Positions 45,622-55,005 of a stretch of 58,380 nucleotides of DNA are shown piece by piece. Position 1 is the stretch's first letter. The number at the start of each line of letters is the position of its first letter. A model generated the notes under the pieces. It was not told where the DNA came from and searched no databases. It saw nothing but the letters and a program-made list of their open reading frames with translations. Origin of the DNA: CAZGNZ01 sp964527215 (GTDB lineage: Bacteria; Fidelibacterota; Marinisomatia; SCGC-AAA003-L08; JACNLC01); assembly GCA_964527215.1 (NCBI GenBank), contig CAZGNZ010000028.1, positions 1 to 58,380 on the forward strand, given 5' to 3'. The position numbers and the translations under genes were made by a program.

Positions 45622-47634
45622 TTAATTGCGGCATGTAATTCCGGGACGTTTATCTGTTCTGAACGGGCTGGCAGGCAGGCCTGCCTCATTCACCAAATTG
45701 CATTCCGGGTTGTCCGCCCAACCGTACCGAACATCCTTCGGATCGAGCACAGAAGGATGCCAGACAATGACAAGGCTGTCCCGGATTTCTGCTTCTGCCC
45801 ATTGAAAAATTCCGTCATCACCAGCAATACTGAAACCTTTCAGAACTGAATCACTCTGGGCAACACCCAGTGAATCCGCATGGTCAAATCGAAGATGCAC
45901 CTGGGATCCGTCCAGGCTCATGGAACGAAAAACGGGACCGCATTTTACCACATCAGCATTGTAAACATCCCTCAGCGCCAGAAGCGACAGCCGACGTCCC
46001 ACCTCCTGCTTGTTTTTTGGATGGATATCATGCTCATCCCCGATATCAATAGTGACTGCCATTCCCGTGTTCGGTATCTGGAGAGTTTTCAGCTGAGCGT
46101 CCCGAAGTTCCGCCCAGTCGGATTCGATCGGAGTTGGCTGCTTCGATTTAAAATTGGCCAGCTGTACAAAGAGAAATGGAAAGTCTCCCATCCCCCACCT
46201 TTTGCGCCAATCATGTATCATTGCAGCAAACAAGTCATCATACTGACAAGCACGGCTGGTGTTTGATTCTCCCTGATACCAAACAACCCCCCTGATCGCA
46301 AACGGAATCAGCGGCTGTATCATGCCATTGCTGAGCAGCGTTGGATAATTCGGGTTGCGCGATGTCATTGAAGGTGTTGTTATTTCGTTCCATGCAACCC
46401 CAACCCGGAATTTCCACAATCCCGCCAGGGACAATCTGTTGGCCTTGCCCGCAGACAGTTCGATCAAGGTGGGATCGCCCCAGATTCCGCCGTTTCCCTG
46501 GTTGTCCTGAACGCGGATGGTGATAACATTGCGTCCGAAGACCGGTATTTTATGTGAAATGCTGTATGAGCGGGGCTGGTCCCAGTCATCACGGCTGCCG
46601 ATAAAAATCCCGTTGAACCATGTGCTGTCAATATCATCTATCGTATTGAGATTCAAAATTAGATTTTTATCGATCCATTCGCGGGAAAGATAGAGCTCTT
46701 TCTGATACCAGCCAACGCCATCCAAATCCGGGTAGCCCGCGGATTCCCAAACGGAAGGCACAAAAATATCCGGCCAATCACTTATATCCGTTTCAGGACT
46801 GTACCATGGCTGTTCACCGGAATGATACCCGCGGTCCCTGTCCAGCACTTCCTGGACCCATTCTTTCTGGATGGTTTTAAACAGGGCTTTGCCGGACAGA
46901 GCCTGGTTGCCTGCAAGAATTCTGTCCCGGTAATTCCGAATGCCGGCGAGTTCGTCTTCATATTCCGAAAATCCGGCAAGGGCGTCCTCACCCATCCACG
47001 TCTCAATGACCGTTCCGCCCCAACTGCTGGAAATAATTCCGATGGCATGACCGGTATGCTCATGCAGTTCCCTGGCAAAATAAAAGGCGGCAGCAGAAAA
47101 TTCCGCCACGCGGCCGCTGCGGCACAGCTGCCAACCGTTGGAATCCAGATTCCAATCCGGGGACAGACTCATTTTTCGCCGGACATTAAAAAACCGAATT
47201 TCGGGTAAATTCGTTTCTGAGATAATTTGTTTATAATTATGTATTTTTCCCCAACCGCCAACAGGCATTTCCATATTGCTCTGGCCGGATGCGAGCCATA
47301 CTTCACCGACCCAAACATCCTTCAGAATTAATTTTTCAGGTCCGTTAATCACCATTTTATACGGTCCGCCGGCTTCTTCCGGTGCCAGTGTAACAAACCA
47401 GTTTCCATCAGGATCTGAATGTCCTGATACAGTCTGCGAATTCAGTTTCACGGTGATTTCCGTACCAGCAGGTGCTTTTCCCCAGACCGGGAGTTCGGCG
47501 TCTCGCTGAAGAACCACGTGGTCTCTGAACAGGGGAGCTGGAATCACGGCGGAGTTGGGAGAATTTTCTTCGGAGATCAACTTGCTGCAGCCGGAAAACA
47601 ACATCAGTATTGAACCAATAATCAGAATTCGCAA
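45622..47634 (-). CDS. Sialate O-acetylesterase-like lipoprotein (SGNH hydrolase)
   Basis: A 670-residue exported esterase. The signal peptide ends in a lipobox (MLFSGC-SK), so it should be lipid-anchored. The catalytic serine is in WLASGQSNMEMP near residue 117, the oxyanion/Asn region is in VVWYQGESNT, and the Asp-His pair is in GDEHDIHPKNK near 520. A galactose-binding-like beta insert (~270-390) interrupts the SGNH domain, as in SIAE family members. It would remove O-acetyl groups from sialic acids or plant and algal polysaccharides. The TTG start at 47634 has AAGGA upstream. It is monocistronic. Confidence 0.9.
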   Translation of the reverse strand: MRILIIGSILMLFSGCSKLISEENSPNSAVIPAPLFRDHVVLQRDAELPVWGKAPAGTEITVKLNSQTVSGHSDPDGNWFVTLAPEEAGGPYKMVINGPEKLILKDVWVGEVWLASGQSNMEMPVGGWGKIHNYKQIISETNLPEIRFFNVRRKMSLSPDWNLDSNGWQLCRSGRVAEFSAAAFYFARELHEHTGHAIGIISSSWGGTVIETWMGEDALAGFSEYEDELAGIRNYRDRILAGNQALSGKALFKTIQKEWVQEVLDRDRGYHSGEQPWYSPETDISDWPDIFVPSVWESAGYPDLDGVGWYQKELYLSREWIDKNLILNLNTIDDIDSTWFNGIFIGSRDDWDQPRSYSISHKIPVFGRNVITIRVQDNQGNGGIWGDPTLIELSAGKANRLSLAGLWKFRVGVAWNEITTPSMTSRNPNYPTLLSNGMIQPLIPFAIRGVVWYQGESNTSRACQYDDLFAAMIHDWRKRWGMGDFPFLFVQLANFKSKQPTPIESDWAELRDAQLKTLQIPNTGMAVTIDIGDEHDIHPKNKQEVGRRLSLLALRDVYNADVVKCGPVFRSMSLDGSQVHLRFDHADSLGVAQSDSVLKGFSIAGDDGIFQWAEAEIRDSLVIVWHPSVLDPKDVRYGWADNPECNLVNEAGLPASPFRTDKRPGITCRN

Positions 47635-48103
47635 AATTTATCCTTCGTTGTGTTAATTTCTTCAGGAAGCGCACCAATGTTCAGGAGTGCGGCCGTGGAG
47701 AACGGCTTGTTTGAATGCCCATTTTGGAAAGCAAAATTAGGGTTTTTTCTGAATGTTAACAGCCTATTTTTAAGCGCAGTGCAGCAAAATCCTACAATGG
47801 CTGGAATAGAATGTCAAACCCATCTGAGGGGAGTGTCACTGGCCGCTGCGGTGGCGAAGGTCGGCAGCACTGAATAGGCCGGCAGCAGGTTCGGAACGAT
47901 TGAAAAAGCGGGGTTCCCGGCGGCTGTTGTGATTTTGACTCCCATCAGCTATCTGCTGAACAACCTTGGCTGTCAACGGACGGATTCAGGGAGTCCTGTC
48001 AGCAGATAATGATTGGCTGCCGGAGGATTGATGGTGCAATCATCAGAGGTGAGTATGCGTGTTTTTGTTATTCAGTGATGATAAAAGTGAAAATTCTGTC
48101 AGG
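47635..48103. other. Gene-free stretch (469 bp) with an interleaved inverted-repeat pair
   Basis: Lies upstream of the esterase and downstream of the Rho-N-like gene, both on the minus strand. Short frames here have no ribosome site or family match. GC content is higher than in other gaps. The 47937-48007 part holds two interleaved inverted repeats, listed separately. A promoter for the esterase is expected near 47650-47700 but no convincing boxes are seen. Confidence 0.4.
47937..48007. repeat. Two interleaved inverted repeats (pseudoknot topology)
   Basis: GACTCCC (47937-47943) pairs with GGGAGTC (47989-47995). ATCTGCTGA (47951-47959) pairs with TCAGCAGAT (47999-48007). The order a-b-a'-b' cannot form two nested hairpins but fits an H-type pseudoknot or two exclusive folds. 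A competing small hairpin GGATT/AGTCC covers a'. This could be a structured leader or ncRNA, or chance. Confidence 0.4.
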
Positions 48104-48427
48104 TCAGATCATGGCCTTTCGCAGTTTTCGCTTCTGAAGGTGAATCTCCCTTCTTATTTCCTTTAAGTCTTTTTTATTACCGGCTGCAATGGCTTTATCC
48201 CGCTGAATTTTCAATGCCTTGATTTTTCTTTTGACCCTCCGTTTGTTAATTCCAACGATTTCATGATGGACATGCATATCCAGATTCAACGCGTCACAGA
48301 TCGCTTCCAGCAAATGTTCCTTGTTCATCTGGGTATAACCCTGTATCGGATGTCCTTCCATGTCAGATGCAAGCTGACGCAGTTCGGCAACGGTTTTTGA
48401 TTTCAGGTCTTCAAATGTTAATGACAT
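48104..48427 (-). CDS. Small Rho-N/SAP-like domain protein
   Basis: A 107-residue basic protein. Residues ~5-50 (FEDLKSKTVAELRQLASDME, then MNKEHLLEAICDAL) match the helix-extended-loop-helix of Rho N-terminal/SAP domains, which bind nucleic acid. The C-terminal half is a Lys/Arg-rich helix (RRVKRKIKALKIQRDKAI, IHLQKRKLRKAMI). A strong GAGGAG site precedes the ATG. Likely a small RNA- or DNA-binding protein of unknown role. It is not part of a full Rho factor, and nothing suggests truncation. Confidence 0.75.
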   Translation of the reverse strand: MSLTFEDLKSKTVAELRQLASDMEGHPIQGYTQMNKEHLLEAICDALNLDMHVHHEIVGINKRRVKRKIKALKIQRDKAIAAGNKKDLKEIRREIHLQKRKLRKAMI

Positions 48428-48690
48428 CGTTACTCCTCATTGGATTTATCTTAAACAATCGGTTTATATTATTCCCATAACGCACTTTATTGGATCATTA
48501 TATACTGAAGCAATGATCAGAATTCCGTGATCATATGATGTTTTTGGCTGATACTTCAGGTCACAAAAAAACATCACAAAACCAATATCAGGTCGTGCGA
48601 TTTGCATATATGAAGACTTCTTTCAACAGGACAGTCTCTGCAAAACGGTTTGAAGCCTCTGTGAATATGAAGCCGACACTGAAGATTGGG

Positions 48691-48978
48691 CTATGGATTA
48701 ATGGTTTTAAATACAATCGCAAACGGAACAGCCAGCAGGACAATCCAGCCAATCAATGAAATCAATATTCCTGCTCCGCTTCCCTGACGGAATGCCCTGC
48801 CCCGCTTCTTGATTCCCACAATTTCAGTAGCGGTGTATTCGCCGTACCAAATAAAAAACATAAATGGAAGCAGCCCAAGGGCACATTTAACGAGTCCCGG
48901 CCAGCCATGTGTTTGAAAACAAAGCCTCAGCCATTGTGAAAATACGAAGGCAGACAGCAGTTTATTTAATATGGACAT
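48691..48978 (-). CDS. Small membrane protein of unknown function
   Basis: 95 residues with two hydrophobic helices: CALGLLPFMFFIWYG (~32-46) and GILISLIGWIVLLAVPFAIVF (~70-90). A charged loop (GIKKRGRAFRQGSGA) lies between them, probably cytoplasmic. I do not recognise a family. It stands alone, with 263 bp to the Rho-N-like gene downstream and 286 bp to the trypsin-like gene upstream, and has no strong ribosome site. Coding is supported by the clean membrane topology only. Confidence 0.55.
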   Translation of the reverse strand: MSILNKLLSAFVFSQWLRLCFQTHGWPGLVKCALGLLPFMFFIWYGEYTATEIVGIKKRGRAFRQGSGAGILISLIGWIVLLAVPFAIVFKTINP

Positions 48979-49264
48979 GATAGATTCGTCAGAAAACGGT
49001 TACTGGATTTTCGAACAGACCGGCAGGACTGCCGATTCCATGTCAATACCTATTTTGCGGATTGAAAGATTCTGAGAAATCAGACGGCAGGAAGAGTCAA
49101 ATCAGAGTATAGCGGAATACAACTGGAAATGGGCATGTCAACATGCAGTTTTTAAATTCGGTATTAACAATAAAAATTAACAGTACACAGAGGATTTGTT
49201 CAACTGGAGAATTGGATCAGTATCCCCAGCTGATAATGCGCGGATCAGAAAGGCCGACAGGATT

Positions 49265-51862
49265 TTATTCAGGCAGTCTCATAATGCAGCGGAATCCGAT
49301 TCTGATGCTGCTGCTGATGGGCAAACCGACTTCCCTGGACCAGACAGTCACTTCGAAGCTGTTGTACGCGCCGCCGCGGATGGTTCGATAGGCATAGTAA
49401 GCGCCGCCAAATGAGCTTGAAGTCCATTCTGCTGCATTCCCTATCATATCATAACATCCGTACGGGCTTGTTCCGGTTGTGGTTCCGACAGGCAGCGGAG
49501 AGTCAGCGCAATCCTGAAAATTGGCTTCCTGACAGCTGCTGAATTCCGGACCCCATGGATATTCCCATCCGGTATTGCCCCGTGCCGCTTTTTCCCACTC
49601 ATGTTCAGTCGGCAGTGTCATTTGATAAAACTCTGAAAAGGCCCAGGCACCAAACCAGGTGACTTCTGTCACCGGGTGGTTTTCAAATCCGGTCTCAATG
49701 ATGAACTGGCCCTGATTTAATGAGATCAGAGCATCGGGAGCATCCAGATCGTAAAACTCATAACTGCCCGGTTCCCAGATTTCATCTCCGTCATAAATTC
49801 CAACCACGCTCAGTTCGGTGGAATTGATCAGTCCCGACACGGCGGCGGCATTTAGAAAATCTGCAAACTGCTGATGAGTCACTTCATACTGCATTATCGC
49901 AAAATCATAATCGATGGTCAGGAGAGTGTCGCCGGGACCTGAAGTGTACGGGCCGGCCGGAATGGTATTCATCTGAAACTGAAACACAATACAGCTTCCG
50001 TCATCATAGGCTGCTTCGGGATTGAAGTTGACCGCATCTGGATTTGTACAGCCCAGAAGATTTGGATACAGAATGACATCCACCAGGATAATGACATCAA
50101 TGATATTGACAAAACCGTCACTGTTCAAATCGGCGTGTTCCGGAACATCCTGAATCTCATCCAGAATCACCCAGACCAACATAACAGCATCAAGAATATC
50201 GACTACCCCGTCCTGATCCATATCCCCTACGCCGGGATAAAGGCAAAGGCCGTCATCGATGACCGCATTGGGATTATAATTCACCGCAAACTCATCGGTA
50301 CAGCCAAAACACCACCGGGGATCAAGTCCGGTACTGCCGCCAACACAGCCGCATTCACTGAGAACCGCAGAGCCGCCGCATTCACCGGCACAATCGTAGT
50401 ACAGACAGCTTCCGTCATTCAACTGCGCAAGGGGATTGTAGTTGCAGGCATCAGGATCGGTGCATCCCGGAAGGTCAAAAATGCAGCTTCCGTCATTGAC
50501 ATTGGCCCATGGATTGTAATTGTACGCTTCCGGATCTGTACATCCCGGATTCAGTTCCACTGTCAGCCCGACGTTCATGAAAGACAGCGGTTCAAATACG
50601 TCACTGCCCTCCCATAAGGCGTAGTCGATATCCAGTATTTCAAGCTGTTCCGATGCATCCCAGTATCTGAATGATGCAGTCGTTCCCGGTATGTAACCAT
50701 CCGGTTCAGGTGTATTCACATCGTCAGCAAACACAATAATCTGAAGCGGTTCTGACAATGATCCGGGCAGCTGGATTGAAGCCAGCATCAGGTCATTGTT
50801 AAACACGGCAATTTCATCCCCTATTCGAAGATCCGCATTATCCATGACTGCTGACTGGATGTATATCCCCATTGGCTGGCTGATAACGCCGATGGGCTCC
50901 GCACCGAAATGGATTTCGATATCCGCCAGGTAGTAGCATGAGCCGTCATCCAGATTGGCTTGAGGATTGAAATTGATACCGTCCTGATCGGTACATCCGG
51001 GAACAATATAAATACAGCTTCCGTCATTGAAATCCGCTTCCGGATCGTAGTTGACGGCTTCAGGATCCGCACATCCGAGAACCTGTTCCGGCATATACTG
51101 ATACATCCAGTCCAAATAATTGCTGACCCGTGTATAGACCCCGGGATAGGCTGCTTCCGCACATCCGGTTCCCCAGCTCACGATCCCGATCAGTTCCCAG
51201 TAATCACCCGTATGAACCATCAGCGGTCCGCCGCTGTCTCCCTGGCAGCTGTCTATCCCGCCGTCCTCCAAATCTCCGGCACAGATCATGTTTTCAGTTA
51301 TACTGCCGCTGTAATGATCCTCATCGTTGCAGGTAACCGGATCAATAACAGGTACATCCACCTGAAGCAGCACCGGTGATGTCTGTCCTCCGGAGGACGT
51401 TGTTCCCCAGCCGATGACGCGGGAATTCATTCCGGCATCATCGTATGCATCGTCAGTGATAAACCTCAACGGCTGAAAATTCGACGGTGCCGGTGAAGCC
51501 AGGTGGAGCAGGGTGACATCATTGTTGTAAGGAATATCAGCGTAATCCGGATGCTCAAACTTTGCATCCACGGCCAGACTGACGCGGACACCGGGATTTT
51601 CGCTGCTGTTCCAAAGCTCATGAGCACCCAGCACCACTTCAATATCTTCCAATTCGATATTCTCTGTACAATGTGCCGCTGTGACCACCCATTCTTCATG
51701 CACCAGTGTGCCGCCGCAAAGAAACGGACCGGGCAGAACCCCTGCCATCCAGCTGTACTGATACGGCGGATCAACTTCTGTTCCCCCCACTATTCGGTCC
51801 GGCTGGGCACTCAGGAAAGTGGCTAGTACATATATAATCAGGCTTATTCTGGCTAACTGCAT
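49265..51862 (-). CDS. Mosaic secreted protein: trypsin, GCTDP repeats, dockerin and SUMF1 domain
   Basis: About 865 residues from ATG at 51862, chosen over 51880 because GGGAG lies 5 bases before it and a signal peptide follows directly (ISLIIYVLATFLSAQ). Residues ~22-260 are a trypsin-like protease with activation site RIVGG, TAAHC, DVTLLHL and GDSGGP, so the full catalytic triad is present. Six Cys-framed repeats of the GCTDPxAxNYNPxAxxDDGSC type follow, broken by a beta-rich domain (~310-430), a Cys cluster and a dockerin-like pair (GDMDQDGVVDILD, DLNSDGFVNIID). The C-terminal ~220 residues are a SUMF1/formylglycine-generating-like domain (EVTHQQFADFL, LPTEHEWEKAARG, NAAEWTS, IGFRC) that lacks the catalytic Cys pair region. 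An extracellular protease with an adhesive or structural tail is likely. Confidence 0.85.
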   Translation of the reverse strand: MQLARISLIIYVLATFLSAQPDRIVGGTEVDPPYQYSWMAGVLPGPFLCGGTLVHEEWVVTAAHCTENIELEDIEVVLGAHELWNSSENPGVRVSLAVDAKFEHPDYADIPYNNDVTLLHLASPAPSNFQPLRFITDDAYDDAGMNSRVIGWGTTSSGGQTSPVLLQVDVPVIDPVTCNDEDHYSGSITENMICAGDLEDGGIDSCQGDSGGPLMVHTGDYWELIGIVSWGTGCAEAAYPGVYTRVSNYLDWMYQYMPEQVLGCADPEAVNYDPEADFNDGSCIYIVPGCTDQDGINFNPQANLDDGSCYYLADIEIHFGAEPIGVISQPMGIYIQSAVMDNADLRIGDEIAVFNNDLMLASIQLPGSLSEPLQIIVFADDVNTPEPDGYIPGTTASFRYWDASEQLEILDIDYALWEGSDVFEPLSFMNVGLTVELNPGCTDPEAYNYNPWANVNDGSCIFDLPGCTDPDACNYNPLAQLNDGSCLYYDCAGECGGSAVLSECGCVGGSTGLDPRWCFGCTDEFAVNYNPNAVIDDGLCLYPGVGDMDQDGVVDILDAVMLVWVILDEIQDVPEHADLNSDGFVNIIDVIILVDVILYPNLLGCTNPDAVNFNPEAAYDDGSCIVFQFQMNTIPAGPYTSGPGDTLLTIDYDFAIMQYEVTHQQFADFLNAAAVSGLINSTELSVVGIYDGDEIWEPGSYEFYDLDAPDALISLNQGQFIIETGFENHPVTEVTWFGAWAFSEFYQMTLPTEHEWEKAARGNTGWEYPWGPEFSSCQEANFQDCADSPLPVGTTTGTSPYGCYDMIGNAAEWTSSSFGGAYYAYRTIRGGAYNSFEVTVWSREVGLPISSSIRIGFRCIMRLPE

Positions 51863-52128
51863 GGCTGCTCCCGGAAACATGACGAACTGAATCTCCCCGT
51901 CGGTTGTCTCATGAGGATTAAAACCCGTTTGACAACGCAGCTTAAATTTATCACCAATTTGATTTTAATTGAAAAGATGGATGGGTCAGCGGGACGGATA
52001 TCCGCGGTAATTGAAAATTGAAAGCCAGCTGCGGAGGATCATTTCAGAATTATGAACAAAGGGGAAACTGCGGGATTTGTACGGTGACAGGTGATCGGCA
52101 GCAAGGCCCTTGTGTGTGAAAACCAAAT

Positions 52129-53310
52129 TCAACTGTTCAGGATGACGGTAACCAGGAACACGATATCGAGGATGTCGACGCCATCGTCGTTGTTGAAATC
52201 ACTGTCGATCAGATAATCTTCATTGCCTGAGAGAATTGCGTTTAACAGCATTACAACATCGAGCACATTTACATTATGATCAAAATTGATATCACCCGGG
52301 GCATAATATTCATTATACAACTGAAAAATGGAATCCATAAATGCAATGGAAACAGGAATGCGCTCCTGAAGATCGTCATGATGAAGACCGGGAAAGGTCT
52401 CAAACACGTATTCAAACCCCATTTCATCCAGTGAATCGGCAAAACTGATATTGAACGGATAGAATCCCAGATCTTCCTCTTCGCCGATATCAAAATATAT
52501 TTTTGGAATATACGGATATTCCATTGACCAAATCAGGGACATCGGGTTGTATTCCATCCATTTACTCCAGACTGCGGTATTCAGGCTGCCGTTTGGGTTC
52601 AGTATGAAATCCACCTGAAATGGGAAATTTTCAAGATTTTCAGAATATGCAGCCGCACGGGTATAGTTCATTCGCGTATAGGGTCCGGTCGTCGGCTCAA
52701 AGAAGTACGGCGGATTTCCGCCGATTTCTTCCACCATTGTGTCAAAAGTAGTGAGTATGTAGTTATAATCCATTGGACTGCTGTGCGATGCGACGGCACA
52801 GAACTTGTCGGGATGCGTCAGAGCAATCCGCATGGCACTTTCTCCCCCCATGGAAAAGCCGATCAGCGCGCGATGCCAGACATTGCTCAAAGTCCGATAG
52901 TTTAAATCAACATATTCAATTAAATCATTTGCGATGGCATCTTCATGATTGCCCCAAATCCCGCTGTTTGCAAACATTGTTGTCACAGGATTCCAGTATT
53001 CCAAGGGTTCGGTGCTGCCGTCGGGTTTCACAATAATCATGGGTTCAACCGTTCCGGCATCAATCAGATCAGCCAATGCGTGAATGACAACATGGTGAGA
53101 ATGGTGGTTTCCGCCGAATCCATGCAAATAGTACACTACCGGGAAATAGGCATTCTCGTCTGTCAGGTAAGCTTCGGGGACGTAGATATCAAACTGCCGG
53201 AATGCATCCAGGGAGGGGCTGTAGAAGTAATCATGGATCACAGATCCCTGACCTGTGATTATTGAAGTATAAAATAAAATTGCAAAAAGATATAATATGG
53301 AATTTTTCAT
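52129..53310 (-). CDS. Secreted esterase (esterase D/feruloyl-esterase type) with dockerin-like tail, copy 1
   Basis: About 393 residues from ATG at 53310; a frame extending to 53424 adds 38 non-conserved residues before the signal peptide, so I chose the internal ATG (MKNSILYLFAILFYTSIITG). The alpha/beta-hydrolase domain has the oxyanion motif YYLHGFGGN, the nucleophile in GFSMGGESAMR, the acidic region DIGEEEDLG and a late His in GLHHDDL. The last ~65 residues are two calcium-loop repeats (PGDINFDHNVNVLD and DFNNDDGVDILD). Inferred: a carbohydrate-ester or acyl-ester hydrolase at the cell surface. It is paralogous to the next gene upstream (53586-54776). Confidence 0.85.
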   Translation of the reverse strand: MKNSILYLFAILFYTSIITGQGSVIHDYFYSPSLDAFRQFDIYVPEAYLTDENAYFPVVYYLHGFGGNHHSHHVVIHALADLIDAGTVEPMIIVKPDGSTEPLEYWNPVTTMFANSGIWGNHEDAIANDLIEYVDLNYRTLSNVWHRALIGFSMGGESAMRIALTHPDKFCAVASHSSPMDYNYILTTFDTMVEEIGGNPPYFFEPTTGPYTRMNYTRAAAYSENLENFPFQVDFILNPNGSLNTAVWSKWMEYNPMSLIWSMEYPYIPKIYFDIGEEEDLGFYPFNISFADSLDEMGFEYVFETFPGLHHDDLQERIPVSIAFMDSIFQLYNEYYAPGDINFDHNVNVLDVVMLLNAILSGNEDYLIDSDFNNDDGVDILDIVFLVTVILNS

Positions 53311-53585
53311 AATGTCGACTGTGTAATATACACAATTGCTCCAATGAAAAAACATCAGTAATCTTTCAGATATGTCTTTGATATTCAGCGATATCCGATA
53401 GGAATTCGAGAGAAATTCCATCACCGGCTTAAACAGAGGCCCGCTCTGATATGAGCCAACCCCTGAAGCAGAAAAATCTTATAGTTAAAAAGCAGGAAAT
53501 TCAGCTGTCACAACTTCGTTGATCAACCTGAATTTTCTCAGCTCCAGGATAAAGGAAGATCCTGGATTAATAAACGTAATTTTTG

Positions 53586-54776
53586 CTAATCAGAATAAAT
53601 GATCTGCTGCTGAAGCGAAACGATATCCAGTATATCTACTGAGCCGTCACTGTTGGCGTCCGCGTTGAACAGTTCCTCTGTTGTTCCGTAAACGATCGCA
53701 TTGACGATCATGATAATGTCCAGGATATTTAGCTGCTCATCATTATTGACGTCCCCCGGAATTATCGACTGTTCCAATTGATTAAACACCGAATCAATAA
53801 ATGTGATAGAGATCGGCATTCTGCCCAGGATACCGCTGCTGTGAGTACCCGGATATGACTCGAATACGTAGTCAATTTCCAGGTTATCAAGGGAATCTGC
53901 AAAACTGATATTGTACGGATAGAAGCCCAGTTCGTCCTGTTCCCCAATGTCAAAGTAGAGCCTGGGGGTCAGTTGAGATTCCAAATTGGTTGCCAAATTC
54001 AGCGGATCGAAATCTTTCCATTTTTGCCACACCATCTGATTTATCGTACCGGACGGATTCAGAATAAAATCAACCTGATATGGCCAACTTGAGACGTTAG
54101 GGGAAAACGCGGCGGCCCGGCTGAAGTTCATTTGACTTAACATACCGTTTCCGGGTGTGAAATAGTATGGTGCTGATCCTCCTGTCTCCTGAAGCAAATC
54201 ATCAAGAGTGGAGAGCACATACCGATAGTCCAGCGGACTGCTGTGGGACGCTGCAGCACAGAAAACATCCGGGTGATCAAATGCCATGCGCATGGCACTC
54301 TCCCCGCCCATGGAATATCCGAGCACTGCCCGGTAATTTCTCTCCGGTATCGTGCGATAGCTTGTATCAAGATATTCGACCAGATCGATGGCAACCGCAT
54401 CCTGATGATTCCCCAAAAGTTCGCTGTTTGCAAACATGCTCGTGATTGGGTTCCAGCCCGGCAGCTGATTGACACTGCCGTCCGGTTTAGCAATTATCAT
54501 GGGATCAACAGTCCCGTCATCAATAAGGTTGATCAGCGTCTCGATTATAAATTCCTGCGAATTCTGACTCCCGCCGAATCCGTGCAAATATATTATAACC
54601 GGGAACACAGCGGATTCATCCTCGAAATATGCTTCAGGAAAGTAAATGTCAACCTGTCGCTGGGCATTAAGGGCTGTACTGTAATAAGAATCATTCAGAA
54701 GCAACCCCTGAGCATACAGACTCACAAGAAGAACTGCAAATGTGATGAGGAATCTAATCATCGAAATCGTTTTCAT
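53586..54776 (-). CDS. Secreted esterase with dockerin-like tail, copy 2
   Basis: A 396-residue paralogue of the neighbouring esterase, the same in layout: signal peptide (FLITFAVLLVSLYAQG), YLHGFGGSQ, nucleophile GYSMGGESAMR, FCAAASHSSPLDY, DIGEQDELGF and late His in GTHSSGI. The dockerin-like pair is PGDVNNDEQLNILD plus DANSDGSVDILD. The two copies keep colinear blocks throughout, so they arose by tandem duplication and have since diverged. The spacer between them is about 275 bp, so each may have its own promoter. Confidence 0.86.
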   Translation of the reverse strand: MKTISMIRFLITFAVLLVSLYAQGLLLNDSYYSTALNAQRQVDIYFPEAYFEDESAVFPVIIYLHGFGGSQNSQEFIIETLINLIDDGTVDPMIIAKPDGSVNQLPGWNPITSMFANSELLGNHQDAVAIDLVEYLDTSYRTIPERNYRAVLGYSMGGESAMRMAFDHPDVFCAAASHSSPLDYRYVLSTLDDLLQETGGSAPYYFTPGNGMLSQMNFSRAAAFSPNVSSWPYQVDFILNPSGTINQMVWQKWKDFDPLNLATNLESQLTPRLYFDIGEQDELGFYPYNISFADSLDNLEIDYVFESYPGTHSSGILGRMPISITFIDSVFNQLEQSIIPGDVNNDEQLNILDIIMIVNAIVYGTTEELFNADANSDGSVDILDIVSLQQQIIYSD

Positions 54777-55005
54777 AATGCTATTGAATATTAACAGCGG
54801 TTGTCTGTGACATTCATCAGTTCAGTAGTAACAACATGTTACCAGTTAAGTCTTCCTGCAGACTTGTCCTGTTTCCCACGTGTTGGTCGATTATCACCTC
54901 CGCTGTTGGTGCTTTACCATCCGGGAAATCTGAACGATGGTCCTGTTATCGCTGTTTAGATGAAATACAGTATAAGATGTTACAAAATATATTGGTATTG
55001 TAATA

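Noticed and set aside
47650..47877. Plus-strand 75-residue frame upstream of the esterase
   Set aside because: Runs against its neighbours, lacks a ribosome site and shows no domain.
49265..50600. Six GCTDP units as a DNA tandem repeat or CRISPR-like array
   Set aside because: They are protein repeats with diverged codons and unequal spacing, not identical DNA repeats; no CRISPR array exists in the window.
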